A stretch of DNA of 64,000 nucleotides, taken from NCBI RefSeq assembly GCF_004341105.1, contig NZ_SLZK01000001.1, forward strand, positions 310,001 to 374,000, given 5' to 3'. Numbering within the stretch: the stretch's first letter is position 1; each line of letters starts with the position of its first letter. Below, in pieces: positions 18,517-30,059 of this stretch. The stretch is from Rhizobium sp. BK418. GTDB lineage: Bacteria > Pseudomonadota > Alphaproteobacteria > Rhizobiales > Rhizobiaceae. Both the position numbers and the translations under genes were made by a program. The notes beneath the pieces were generated by a model, which was not told where the DNA came from, ran no database searches, and saw only the letters and a program-made list of their open reading frames with translations.

Positions 18517-21384
18517 TCAGAAGAAGCCGCGGCGCTGCCACCAGCCTGCCTTCTTCGGCTTGCCTTCGCCCTCCGCTTCCGCGCTCTCGGTGCGGGTCGA
18601 GGTAACGGTCGGCTCGGACGACGAGACATTGGATCCGCGGTTGGCGCGGACTGGCTTTGCCTCTTCCTGTGCCGGGGTTGCAAGATCTGCAGACGCTTCC
18701 GCTGCTTCCGGCTCGGCTTCGGTCGTGGTCTCGGCGACCGGCACTTCGATCACGGGCTCTTCGACCGGTGAAGGTGCAGCAGCAGCCTTGCGGCGGCCGC
18801 GGCCGCGTGCTGGCTTGACCTCTTCGACGACACTTTCGCCAGCTTCGACAGCGGCCATTGCCGGCTGATCTTCAACCGCTTCGGCCGCGACGGCTTCGAT
18901 GACTTCTACCGTGGTCTCGGAAGTCTCGTCGGCTGCACTGTCGTCGCCTTCGTCAGCGTGATCACCTTCGGAAACGGCGCCGGCTTCAGCGCCTTCTTCA
19001 CCGCGGTTGCGGCGGCCACCGCGCTTGCCGCGACGGCGGCGCTTGCGGCGCTGGGAGTCGTCACCTTCGGCGCGAGCCTCGGCCGGTGTTTCCACGGCAT
19101 CGCTATCACCTTCGCTGCCGTCTTCCTCGCCTTCATCGCTGTCGTCAGCCTCGCCGGACACGGCGTCGGCGGCGATCTGCTGTTCGGCATTGCCGTTGCG
19201 GCCACGGCGGCGACGACGGCGCTTGCGCTTGCGTCCACCTTCGCCTTCGCTCTCCGCACGAGCAGCAGGGCGCTCGGCAACGGCAGGTTTTTCTTCCAGT
19301 TCTTCGTCTTCCTCCTCGTCATGCTCGATAACGACATCGTCGTCATCGTCATCCGGGATGGCTGCGAAATTGAAGAGGCTTTCGATCTTGACCGGGTTTT
19401 CCACCGGCTCGCCGCGATCGATCGCGAAATGCTGCGCACCGACAGAGCCATCTGCATCGATGATGATCGCCACACCGAAGCGGCTTTCATAATCGACGAT
19501 CGTCTGGCGCTTGTGGTTCAGCAGATAAAGCGCGATGTCGGGCGTCGTGCGCACGGTGATATTGTGCGTCGTGTTCTTGAGTAGATATTCCTCGATGCCG
19601 CGCAGCACATGCAGGGCGACAGAAGACTGCGAACGGACGTGACCGGTGCCGCCGCAATGCGAGCAGACCTGCGTCGTCGATTCGAGAACGGAAGCGCGGA
19701 TGCGCTGGCGCGACATTTCCAGAAGGCCGAAATGCGAGATGCGGCCGACCTGGATACGGGCACGGTCGTTCTTCAGGCATTCCTTCAGCTTCTTCTCGAC
19801 AGCGCGGTTGTTGCGCTTTTCTTCCATGTCGATGAAGTCGATGACGATCAGGCCTGCAAGGTCGCGCAGGCGAAGCTGACGGGCGATTTCTTCCGCTGCT
19901 TCAAGGTTCGTCTGGAGCGCCGTATCCTCGATCGAATGCTCGCGGGTTGAGCGGCCGGAGTTGACGTCGATCGAAACCAGAGCTTCCGTCTGGTTCATGA
20001 TCAGGTAGCCGCCCGACTTCAACGTCACCTGTGGCTGCAGCATACGGTCGAGCTGAGCCTCGATGCCGGAGCGCGAAAAGATCGGATGGATGTCGCGATA
20101 GGGCTGAACCACCTTGGCGTGGCTCGGCATCAACATCTTCATGAAGTCTTTCGCTTCACGATAGCCTTCTTCGCCGGCAACGATGATCTCGCTGATATCC
20201 TTGTTGTAGAGATCGCGGATCGAGCGCTTGATGAGCGAGCCTTCCTCGTAAACGAGGCAAGGAGCGGTGGAAGCGAGCGTCAGTGTGCGGACGTTCTCCC
20301 ACAGGCGCATCAGGTATTCGAAGTCGCGTTTGACCTCAACCTTGGTGCGGTTCGCACCGGCGGTGCGCAAGATCACACCCATGCCATGCGGCACCTCCAG
20401 CATGCGGGCGATTTCCTTCAGCCGCTTGCGGTCCTGCGGGTTGGTGATCTTGCGGGAAATGCCGCCGCCGCGTGCCGTGTTCGGCATCAGGACCGAGTAA
20501 CGGCCGGCGAGCGAGAGATAAGTGGTGAGAGCAGCACCCTTATTGCCGCGCTCTTCCTTGGCAACCTGCACCAGCAGGATCTGGCGGCGCTTGATGACTT
20601 CCTGGATACGGTACTGCTTGCGCAGCTTGCGCTGCACCCGGTCCGGAACTTCTTCCATCGCATCTTCAGCGCCGACCGATTCGATGACTTCCTCTTCGCC
20701 ATGGTCGTCGTGATCATCGTCGTCGTCATCATCGTGACGACGCTTGGAGACGTCGACGTCTTCGGAAATGGAGTCGGTTTCGACCATCGCGGCCATTTCG
20801 CCGCCGGAGGAACCTTCGTCGTCATTGTCAGCAACAGATGCCTCGGATGCTTCCGGTGCCGCTGCTTCTTCGGCGACCGGTTCGGCTACCTTCTTGCGGC
20901 TGCGGCGGGCGCGGGGCTTCTTGGCAGGGGCTTCTTCAGCAACGGGCGCTTGTTCTTCAGCTGCGGCAGCTTCCACTTCCGGAGCGGCTGTTTCGGGCTG
21001 CTCGATTGGAACGATACCGATATCGGGCTGTTCCTGTGTCGACAGATCGACCAGCGGAGCAGTTTCGACATGCTCGACATCTTCGTCGCGGCGATGCTCT
21101 TCGGCTTCGGCGCGAAGCAGGGCCTGACGATCGGCTAGCGGAATCTGATAATAATCGGGATGAATTTCGGCGAAGGCCAGGAAACCGTGCCGGTTGCCGC
21201 CGTAATCGACGAAGGCGGCCTGCAGCGAGGGTTCGACCCTCGTCACTTTTGCAAGATAAATGTTGCCGCGGATTTGCTTCTTGTGCTGCGACTCGAAATC
21301 AAATTCTTCTATGCGGTTCCCGCGAACGACAACGACGCGCGTCTCTTCCTCGTGAGACGCATCGATAAGCATTTTGTCTGCCAT
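18517..21384 (-). CDS. rne: Ribonuclease E (Rne/Rng family endoribonuclease)
   Basis: A 955-residue, 5'-sensing endoribonuclease central to mRNA decay and rRNA processing. The N-terminal S1 domain (QIRGNIYLAKVTRVEPSLQAAFVDYG) is interrupted by a very acidic insertion at about residues 90-240, including runs of Asp/Glu and Ala/Glu. The catalytic DNase-I-like domain carries LVSIDVNSGR and VIDFIDME. The zinc-link cysteines are CSHCGGTGH near residue 573. The final 280 or so residues are low-complexity, with Arg/Lys-rich patches (KRKRRRRRRGRNG) that probably bind RNA and scaffold a degradosome. It is preceded by a long, probably regulatory leader. Confidence 0.95.
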   Translation of the reverse strand: MADKMLIDASHEEETRVVVVRGNRIEEFDFESQHKKQIRGNIYLAKVTRVEPSLQAAFVDYGGNRHGFLAFAEIHPDYYQIPLADRQALLRAEAEEHRRDEDVEHVETAPLVDLSTQEQPDIGIVPIEQPETAAPEVEAAAAEEQAPVAEEAPAKKPRARRSRKKVAEPVAEEAAAPEASEASVADNDDEGSSGGEMAAMVETDSISEDVDVSKRRHDDDDDDDHDDHGEEEVIESVGAEDAMEEVPDRVQRKLRKQYRIQEVIKRRQILLVQVAKEERGNKGAALTTYLSLAGRYSVLMPNTARGGGISRKITNPQDRKRLKEIARMLEVPHGMGVILRTAGANRTKVEVKRDFEYLMRLWENVRTLTLASTAPCLVYEEGSLIKRSIRDLYNKDISEIIVAGEEGYREAKDFMKMLMPSHAKVVQPYRDIHPIFSRSGIEAQLDRMLQPQVTLKSGGYLIMNQTEALVSIDVNSGRSTREHSIEDTALQTNLEAAEEIARQLRLRDLAGLIVIDFIDMEEKRNNRAVEKKLKECLKNDRARIQVGRISHFGLLEMSRQRIRASVLESTTQVCSHCGGTGHVRSQSSVALHVLRGIEEYLLKNTTHNITVRTTPDIALYLLNHKRQTIVDYESRFGVAIIIDADGSVGAQHFAIDRGEPVENPVKIESLFNFAAIPDDDDDDVVIEHDEEEDEELEEKPAVAERPAARAESEGEGGRKRKRRRRRRGRNGNAEQQIAADAVSGEADDSDEGEEDGSEGDSDAVETPAEARAEGDDSQRRKRRRRGKRGGRRNRGEEGAEAGAVSEGDHADEGDDSAADETSETTVEVIEAVAAEAVEDQPAMAAVEAGESVVEEVKPARGRGRRKAAAAPSPVEEPVIEVPVAETTTEAEPEAAEASADLATPAQEEAKPVRANRGSNVSSSEPTVTSTRTESAEAEGEGKPKKAGWWQRRGFF

Positions 21385-21972
21385 GTAAGCTGAGCTCCTC
21401 GGCGAGGCCGCGAGAGCGCATTCCCGACTGCTATTGACACAGGAAGAATGCGGTCCGCCGTGGCCGCGCCGGATAATGAAAGTCGCGATTGGTGCGAGGG
21501 GGAGGGCAGCAGCCAGACAGCAGCCGGAACCGTTTCGTTCCGGGGCCTGTACACTTCAGATAAAACCTGCTGCGAAACCATCAACAACCAAGCGTGATCG
21601 ACAATGACGAAGACCCAGTTCGGGTCCGATGAGTTTGCTCCCTGAGAGCGTGGTGGCTGATCCACCGATGAAATCCCAGCATGAAGCCGGAAAATCAGGA
21701 TCCAGTTCTCGGGCGGAAATGCATTAGACGGCGGACGATTACCGGTTGTGGCGCCAGGTCCGGGGGCGGCTGGCTGCCTCGCGGCGACTCTATCCCGTCA
21801 ACACTTCTACCCTAAAATTCGTTGTATGTTTTCTCTGTCACAATAGCAAGGGAAAAGCCAAATGTGCCATAATATTGATGGATTTCGCATCGCATAAACG
21901 CTCGGGGACAAGCGACCCTGATTCGCGCCTCGGCGCATGCGTGCTCGACTTCAGCGGGTGTCGGCGGGGACG
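21385..21972. other. Divergent intergenic region: rne leader and amidase upstream region
   Basis: A 588 bp region with no convincing ORF. On the minus strand a roughly 170-nt rne leader contains the perfect hairpin CCGGAAC-CGTTTC-GTTCCGG (21524-21543) and purine-rich tracts. RNase E mRNAs are autoregulated through their 5' leader in E. coli, so a similar role is possible. On the amidase side I see AT-rich sequence (21820-21900) but no clear promoter hexamers. Confidence 0.4.
21559..21587 (-). promoter_or_regulatory. Putative rne promoter
   Basis: On the minus strand, TTGTTG (21582-21587) and TTTATC (21559-21564) are separated by 17 nt and would start a leader of roughly 170 nt. The match to the sigma70 consensus is moderate. 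Confidence 0.35.
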
Positions 21973-23265
21973 ATGTCGAGTCCATCGCGGAAATATATAG
22001 GGTGTGGCGGGCTATTGTTTAAGAGGTTGCGGATCGCGGCGGAATTGTCCGCAGGGCGAAAACTGAGTTTTGCGGCGTGTCTTTTCGCTTTGGCGGCGCT
22101 TTGCGCAGTTCCGGGCAGTGCCGCCGATATAAAGGATCCCCTGCTGGCTTACGGGGCGCGCATCGTTGGCGACGATGCCAGAACCCGTATCGTCATTGAT
22201 TTCGACCGTGAGCCGCGTTTCTCCGTCCACTATATCGCCAATCCCGAGCGCATCGTCGTCGACCTGCCGGCAACAGCTTTCGGCTTTCCGGCCAAGGACC
22301 TCGCAGCACGCGGCCTGTTCAAGGATATTCGTTATGGCGCCATGGAAGAAGGAAGCGCGCGCATCGTGTTGACGGCAGCGCGCCCGGTTCAACTCGCGAT
22401 GGCCGAGGTGCAGACGGATGAGAACGGCAACAGCCACCGGCTGGTGCTCGATGCCGAGATGATCGACAAACAGAAGTTCGCCGAACTGGTGAAAACCCAG
22501 TCCTGGACCGACGAGGCTGATGCGGCGCAGACGACGAGCGCCATTCCACAGCCGGAAAACAGCGCGCCTGGAGATTTCGTCATTGCTGTGGATGCCGGCC
22601 ACGGCGGTATCGACACGGGCGCCATCGGCGTCGATACGAAGACCGCAGAAAAGCAGGTAACGCTTGCTTTCGCCAAGGCCCTGGCCGATCGCTTGAACAG
22701 GGAGCCGGGCATCAAGGCCTTCCTCACGCGCGATGACGACGAGTTCCTCTCGCTCTCGCAGCGTGTGCTGATCGCCCGTCAAAACCACGCCGGTCTCTTT
22801 ATTTCCCTTCATGCCGATACGTTGAAACAGAAGGACATTCGCGGCTCGACCGTCTACACGATTTCCGACAAGGCCTCGGACAAGCTCGCCGCCGATCTTG
22901 CCGAACGTGAAAACCTGTCCGATCAGATCGCCGGCAAGGAAACGGTCGCCGAGCCGCCGGAAGTCGCCGATATCCTTCTCGACCTGACGCGACGGGAGAC
23001 GCAGGCCTTCTCGATCTCGCTCGCCGAAAATGTACTCGCTTCCTTCAAGGATCAGGTGGGCACGATCAACAATCCACATCGTCATGCCGGTTTTCGTGTG
23101 CTGCAGGCGCCGGACGTTCCTTCCATCCTGCTCGAACTCGGCTTCCTCTCCAATGTCGATGACGAGAAGCTCCTGCTTGACGACAACTGGCGCAGAAAGA
23201 TGGCCGATCTGTTGACGGATGCAGTGAAGCGTTATCGCGCGGGCCTTATGGCTAACGGCGGCTAG
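21973..23265 (+). CDS. amiC: Periplasmic N-acetylmuramoyl-L-alanine amidase
   Basis: About 430 residues. A basic N-region and hydrophobic core (KLSFAACLFALAALCAVPGSA) form an export signal. An AMIN-type localisation domain (ARIVGDDARTRIVIDFDREP onward, about residues 60-165) is followed by the Amidase_3 zinc hydrolase domain, with VIAVDAGHGGIDTGAIG, ISLHADT and the catalytic ELGFLSNVDDE near the C-terminus. It cleaves the MurNAc-L-Ala bond during daughter-cell separation. The start is uncertain: ATG at 21937, ATG at 21973 and TTG at 22015 are all in frame. I chose 21973 for the GCGGGGAC upstream of it. A penicillin-binding protein gene follows. Confidence 0.88.
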   Translation: MSSPSRKYIGCGGLLFKRLRIAAELSAGRKLSFAACLFALAALCAVPGSAADIKDPLLAYGARIVGDDARTRIVIDFDREPRFSVHYIANPERIVVDLPATAFGFPAKDLAARGLFKDIRYGAMEEGSARIVLTAARPVQLAMAEVQTDENGNSHRLVLDAEMIDKQKFAELVKTQSWTDEADAAQTTSAIPQPENSAPGDFVIAVDAGHGGIDTGAIGVDTKTAEKQVTLAFAKALADRLNREPGIKAFLTRDDDEFLSLSQRVLIARQNHAGLFISLHADTLKQKDIRGSTVYTISDKASDKLAADLAERENLSDQIAGKETVAEPPEVADILLDLTRRETQAFSISLAENVLASFKDQVGTINNPHRHAGFRVLQAPDVPSILLELGFLSNVDDEKLLLDDNWRRKMADLLTDAVKRYRAGLMANGG

Positions 23266-23524
23266 ATCAGGCGTGGCCCGGAAGTGACACCCGGGCCGAA
23301 ACCGAACCTCGCGCCGGTAGGGAAGGGGAAAGTGGCGGATCGAGCCCTATTTTGCTCACATTCGCGCCGTTACTCCGGTCTATATGTTTCGCACAAGCAA
23401 GACGAAATCGGCTTGTGGCGCCAACGCGCATGGAGTAAGCCGCGCAGCGTGCAAAGAGATATGATCTGTGCGATTGTGCGGCTGCGCCGATCTAATGATT
23501 AGAAATACCGGTAGCTGAAAAAAT

Positions 23525-25972
<2,448 letters not shown>

Positions 25973-25992
25973 TCACGACCGATCTCCATTGC

Positions 25993-26030
25993 GCCAGCCA
26001 CGGCTCTTTACATCCGTGGCTGGCGTCTCT
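25993..26030 (+). terminator. Stem-loop downstream of mrcA
   Basis: GCCAGCCACGG (25993-26003) pairs perfectly with CCGTGGCTGGC (26014-26024). The T-tract is poor (GTCTCT), so it may be a terminator or an mRNA 3'-end stabiliser. Confidence 0.5.
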
Positions 26031-26073
26031 ATGTCACCAGCCTGACAGAATACCGAGGCAAAGAAGCAGGAAA

Positions 26074-27205
26074 ATGCGAGCGGAAATCCAGAACGTAGTC
26101 GATGAAACCAAGCAGGCTATCACCCTGCTGAGGAGGCATCTTTGACTGGGACCAGGCGGTAAGACGACTGGACTGGTTGAACAACAAGGCAGAGGACCCC
26201 AACCTCTGGAACGATGCGCAGGAAGCTCAAAAGCTGATGCGCGAGCGCCAGCAGCTCGATGACGGCATCAATGGCGTCAGGACGTTGGAACGGCAGCTCT
26301 CCGACAACATCGAGCTCATCGAACTCGGGGAAGAGGAAGGCGATGAGAGCGTCGTCAAGGAAGCCGAGGACACACTGAAAAGCCTGCAGGCCGAGGCTGC
26401 TCGCCGACAGGTCGAAGCGATGCTGTCAGGCGAGGCCGATGGCAACGACACCTATCTGGAAGTTCACTCCGGCGCGGGTGGCACGGAAAGTCAGGACTGG
26501 GCGAACATGCTGCTGCGCATGTACACCCGCTGGGCCGAGCGGCAGCGCTTCAAGGTTGAACTGATGGAAGTGCATGACGGCGAAGAAGCCGGCATCAAGT
26601 CCGCGACCCTGCTGATCAAGGGTCACAATGCCTATGGTTGGCTGAAGACGGAATCGGGCGTACACCGCCTCGTGCGTATCTCGCCTTACGACAGCAACGC
26701 GCGCCGCCATACGTCCTTCTCGTCGATTTGGGTCTATCCGGTCGTCGACGACTCGATCAATATCGAGATTAACGAAAGCGATTGCCGTATCGATACCTAC
26801 CGTTCGTCAGGCGCCGGCGGTCAGCACGTCAACACGACGGACTCGGCGGTGCGTATCACGCATATTCCGACCGGTATCGTCGTAGCCTGTCAGCAGGAGC
26901 GTTCGCAGCACAAGAACCGCGCCAAGGCGTGGGAAATGCTGCGTGCGCGTATGTATGAAGCCGAGCTGAAGAAGCGCGAAGAGGCCGCCAATGCCGAAGC
27001 CGCCTCGAAGACGGACATCGGCTGGGGTCATCAGATCCGTTCCTACGTCCTGCAGCCCTATCAGCTCGTCAAGGACCTGCGCACCGGCGTTGCGAGCACG
27101 GCTCCCGACGACGTGCTCGACGGCGACCTGAACGAATTTATGGAAGCAGCACTCGCTCACCGCATCAGCGGCGCAGCCGATGCCGTCGTGGATGACATCG
27201 ACTGA
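26074..27205 (+). CDS. prfB: Peptide chain release factor 2, made by programmed +1 frameshift
   Basis: Translation starts at ATG 26074 and runs 23 codons to an in-frame TGA at 26143-26145. The slip site CTT-TGA-C is preceded three nt upstream by AGGAGG, the classic autoregulatory RF2 +1 frameshift signal. Skipping T26143 gives GAC-TGG-GAC, joining join(26074..26142,26144..27205), 376 residues. The second frame carries the GGQ peptide-release loop in [13 protein letters not shown]. The stop-codon-reading tripeptide is SPY ([15 protein letters not shown]), where E. coli RF2 has SPF. RF2 terminates at UGA and UAA, so low RF2 increases slippage and restores RF2. Confidence 0.95.
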
Positions 27206-27230
27206 GCAGCAGAGACAGCCTGACACAGGG

Positions 27231-27258
27231 AGCCCCGGAGACGGGGCTCTTCTTTTTT
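27231..27258 (+). terminator. prfB Rho-independent terminator
   Basis: AGCCCCG-GAGA-CGGGGCT followed by CTTCTTTTTT. The tract abuts the stop codon of the convergent hydrolase gene. Confidence 0.85.
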
Positions 27259-28277
27259 CAGGCGTCTGCGGAAATATCGATGTCGTGAAAGAACGCCCCC
27301 GCCAAATTGGCGATCTTCTCGTGGACATCGGCGCGTTCTATCCCGGCCGGATCAGTAAACAAGTGCTCCGCAAAGGAAAGTCCCAATGCCGTGCCTTCCG
27401 GCAGGAAGACATAATGTCCAAGGCCACCCGGCAGGATTTTCAAGGCGCTTCGGTGAAGGCGCGCATGCAGCCACGACGAACATTCTTCCACTGGGGCCGT
27501 ATTGTCGGCATCGCCCACCAGAATAAGCTGAGGTCTACGGATGGCTTTCAGGCTCTCCTCGCTGAAGCCGCGGACGGAGCGACCCGGCGCGCAGACTAAC
27601 GCACCCCTGATCCTGTCGTCGCGATAGGATTGCGACATGCGTGACCAAGATTGGCGAAATACCGTGCTCGTGCGAAGCAGCGACGGAATATGATCCGCGA
27701 GGTCGGGAAACTCCATCGGACCGCGCGGCCCTCCCGGCTTCAGCCTCGATTGTTCGAATTGCGAGAACTGCGCGACAGCGCCGAGGAGCAGCATCACCGT
27801 ATAGGCGCCAGCTGAAAATCCGGCGGCGAACACGCTGTCGGTGTCGAAATGCCCGGCGAGATCATCCTGCCAGTCTTTTTGGCGATTGAGCATGAGGCTC
27901 AAGTCGGGCGCACGCTCCCAGAGGCAGGCAAAACCCTCGGCGCGATAAGGCTCGCCGCCGGTATTGCCGTGATGGTTGACGCCGAGCGCGATAAACTCCT
28001 GCCTGACCAGGCGGCGAGCAAGCCACTCCAGCCCGGCGGCTGAGCCGCCGGTCCCATGCGACAGCAGGACCAGCGGATAGGGTTTTGCCGCCGGCCGAAT
28101 GGGCGCATCACGGGCGACCGCAACCCTCCGGAACCAGCTTCGTCCCGGAATCTCGGTTTCAACCGCCTCTTCGGCTGCCGGGTACCAGAGAGACCAGCGG
28201 ACAGGTCTCGGGCCGGTCCCCTCCCAATCCGGGCGTGTCTCGTCATGGAGAACACCTTCGCGAAAGCCGAGTTTCAT
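27258..28277 (-). CDS. Alpha/beta hydrolase (dienelactone hydrolase / PAF-acetylhydrolase-like)
   Basis: A 339-residue alpha/beta-fold hydrolase. The oxyanion segment is LVLLSHGTGGSAAG. The nucleophile elbow is GFSAG near residue 155, the acid is in LILVGDADNTAP near residue 262, and the catalytic His is in GGLGHYVFLPEG near residue 290. The N-terminal RPVRWSLWYPA resembles the platelet-activating-factor acetylhydrolase-like branch. No signal peptide is visible. The substrate is unknown. It is convergent with prfB and lies upstream of nothing obvious in a pathway. Confidence 0.85.
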   Translation of the reverse strand: MKLGFREGVLHDETRPDWEGTGPRPVRWSLWYPAAEEAVETEIPGRSWFRRVAVARDAPIRPAAKPYPLVLLSHGTGGSAAGLEWLARRLVRQEFIALGVNHHGNTGGEPYRAEGFACLWERAPDLSLMLNRQKDWQDDLAGHFDTDSVFAAGFSAGAYTVMLLLGAVAQFSQFEQSRLKPGGPRGPMEFPDLADHIPSLLRTSTVFRQSWSRMSQSYRDDRIRGALVCAPGRSVRGFSEESLKAIRRPQLILVGDADNTAPVEECSSWLHARLHRSALKILPGGLGHYVFLPEGTALGLSFAEHLFTDPAGIERADVHEKIANLAGAFFHDIDISADA

Positions 28278-28307
28278 GGCCTGGCCTTGATGATCGTCCC
28301 GCGACGC

Positions 28308-28835
28308 TCAGTTGGTCGCTTTCTCCACGGTAATATCGCCGAACTCATCGATCAGCACCGTCCAGCCGTCGGATTCAGCTGCAGGATCAGTCTTGAGGAA
28401 AACTGTGGCGAAAAGGCCCGGCTCCTTAATCATGCCGCTCGAATTCTCGGGCCGGATGTCCGTGACGTAGGGCTTGAGATCATTGATTTCCTGCAGTTCG
28501 ACCGTCGAGATGATAGTAGGCCCGGCCTCACTCAGTTCGGTCTGTTGCAGATAGACCTTGGAGGTTTTGTCAGGCTGGCGCACGGCGAAGAGCTTGTAGT
28601 AGCCGTGCCGCTGCTGCGGCTTGGCATCTTCGGTGCTGACGCTCTGCGTGGTTGTCGGCGCGCGCTCCACCGGCAGAGAGTTCCCGTCATCTTCCCAATA
28701 GCCGGTGCTGGTCGCAAAGATGATCGATGCCGGCAGGATGTCGTCGTGAACGGGCTGCGCCCCGGCAGTTGCGGCCGTTCCCGTCATACTACCAGCCAGA
28801 ATGAGCGTCGCCATGAATGCTCGCCGCATCGCCAT
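28308..28835 (-). CDS. Secreted protein of unknown function
   Basis: A 175-residue protein with a typical cleavable signal peptide (MAMRRAFMATLILAGSMTGT, cleavage probably after AGA near residue 26). The mature part is polar, without cysteines or recognisable catalytic motifs. It contains GYYKLFAVRQPDKTSKVYLQ and ends DEFGDITVEKATN. It begins 4 nt after the nadK stop, so it is probably co-transcribed with NAD kinase. I do not recognise a family. Confidence 0.75.
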   Translation of the reverse strand: MAMRRAFMATLILAGSMTGTAATAGAQPVHDDILPASIIFATSTGYWEDDGNSLPVERAPTTTQSVSTEDAKPQQRHGYYKLFAVRQPDKTSKVYLQQTELSEAGPTIISTVELQEINDLKPYVTDIRPENSSGMIKEPGLFATVFLKTDPAAESDGWTVLIDEFGDITVEKATN

Positions 28836-28839
28836 CGTC

Positions 28840-29613
28840 TCAGTCCTCGAATTGTTCTGCCAGAATCCGGTCCGACCAGGAGCGGTCGGGGTCGGAAAGG
28901 ATGCGCGCCGTCATGTCTTCGGACTGGGCGATGCGCACATGCAGTACGGATTTGACCTCCGTATTATCAGCCACGGCATTTACCGGCCGCTTGTCGGCTT
29001 CCAATATGCCAATATCGACAGTCACCCGGTTGGGAAGCAACGCTCCGCGCCAGCGTCGCGGACGGAAGGCGCTGACCGGCGTCATAGCAAGCAGGGGAGC
29101 CTCCAGCGGCAGAATCGGGCCATGGGCCGAAAGATTATAGGCGGTGGAGCCGGCCGGGGTTGCCACCATCAGGCCGTCGCAGATGAGCTCCTCCAGCCGC
29201 ACATGTCCATCGATTTCCACGCGGAGCTTCGCCGCCTGATACGACTGGCGGAAAAGATAGACCTCGTTGATCGCAAGCGCAGATGATTTGCTGCCGTCGG
29301 CATTGGTGGTCGTCATCTTCAGCGGATGAAACGCATTTTCCACAGCGGCACAGATGCGGTCCTGCAGATCTGTCGTCTTATAGTCATTCATCAGAAAGCC
29401 GACCGAGCCGCAATTCATGCCATAGACGAGCTTACCGCTGTTCATCGTGCTGTGCAGCGTCTGGAGCATGAAGCCGTCTCCACCGAGCGCGACGATCACA
29501 TCGGCCTCATTGGCGGGGACATCGCCATAGAGGCGAATCAGTTCGTCCCGCGCGGCGAGGGCTTCTGCGGTCGGCGAGGCGATAAAAGAAAGCGTCTGAA
29601 ATGAACGGCCCAT
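28840..29613 (-). CDS. nadK: NAD kinase
   Basis: A 257-residue cytoplasmic kinase that phosphorylates NAD to NADP. The GGDG catalytic motif is in DVIVALGGDGFMLQTLH near residue 43. The glycine-rich NCGSVGFLMND, the NEVYLFRQ segment and the DGLMVATPAGSTAYNLSAHG substrate loop all follow in the family order. The length fits the shorter alphaproteobacterial form. The secreted unknown protein lies 4 nt downstream. Confidence 0.95.
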   Translation of the reverse strand: MGRSFQTLSFIASPTAEALAARDELIRLYGDVPANEADVIVALGGDGFMLQTLHSTMNSGKLVYGMNCGSVGFLMNDYKTTDLQDRICAAVENAFHPLKMTTTNADGSKSSALAINEVYLFRQSYQAAKLRVEIDGHVRLEELICDGLMVATPAGSTAYNLSAHGPILPLEAPLLAMTPVSAFRPRRWRGALLPNRVTVDIGILEADKRPVNAVADNTEVKSVLHVRIAQSEDMTARILSDPDRSWSDRILAEQFED

Positions 29614-29876
29614 GCAATGCCCTTTGTTATGCTGCTCTAGCTAAAGGATAAAGGGCTTGTACGACAAGACGTTTTGCGTTGCGATGAAGTTCGAACGATC
29701 TCCAGGCGCGGATAAATCTGCCGTCGATTTTGATCGGGAACAGGTCGGCGTGGGGCGAGGCATGTTTTAGCAGGCCGCAGCGCCAATTAATATCCGACTG
29801 TGGATAGCCTCATCGAGGCGCCGGATAAGCCAAATTTTCTTTACAAAAGATCAGAATCTGCTACTTCGCAGCCATT

Positions 29877-29952
<76 letters not shown>

Positions 29953-30059
29953 TCTTTCCAGGCAAACTTCATGATATGAACAGAGACTGAAGAGCCGATT
30001 CAGGGGCAATTCAGACGCGCTCGGCCATTCTCACTTCATCAGAAATGAGGAAGTGAGCC

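Noticed and set aside
23284..23502. A 72-codon frame between the amidase and mrcA genes
   Set aside because: It is Arg/Lys-rich with irregular composition and starts in a region without a ribosome-binding site. It is probably spurious.
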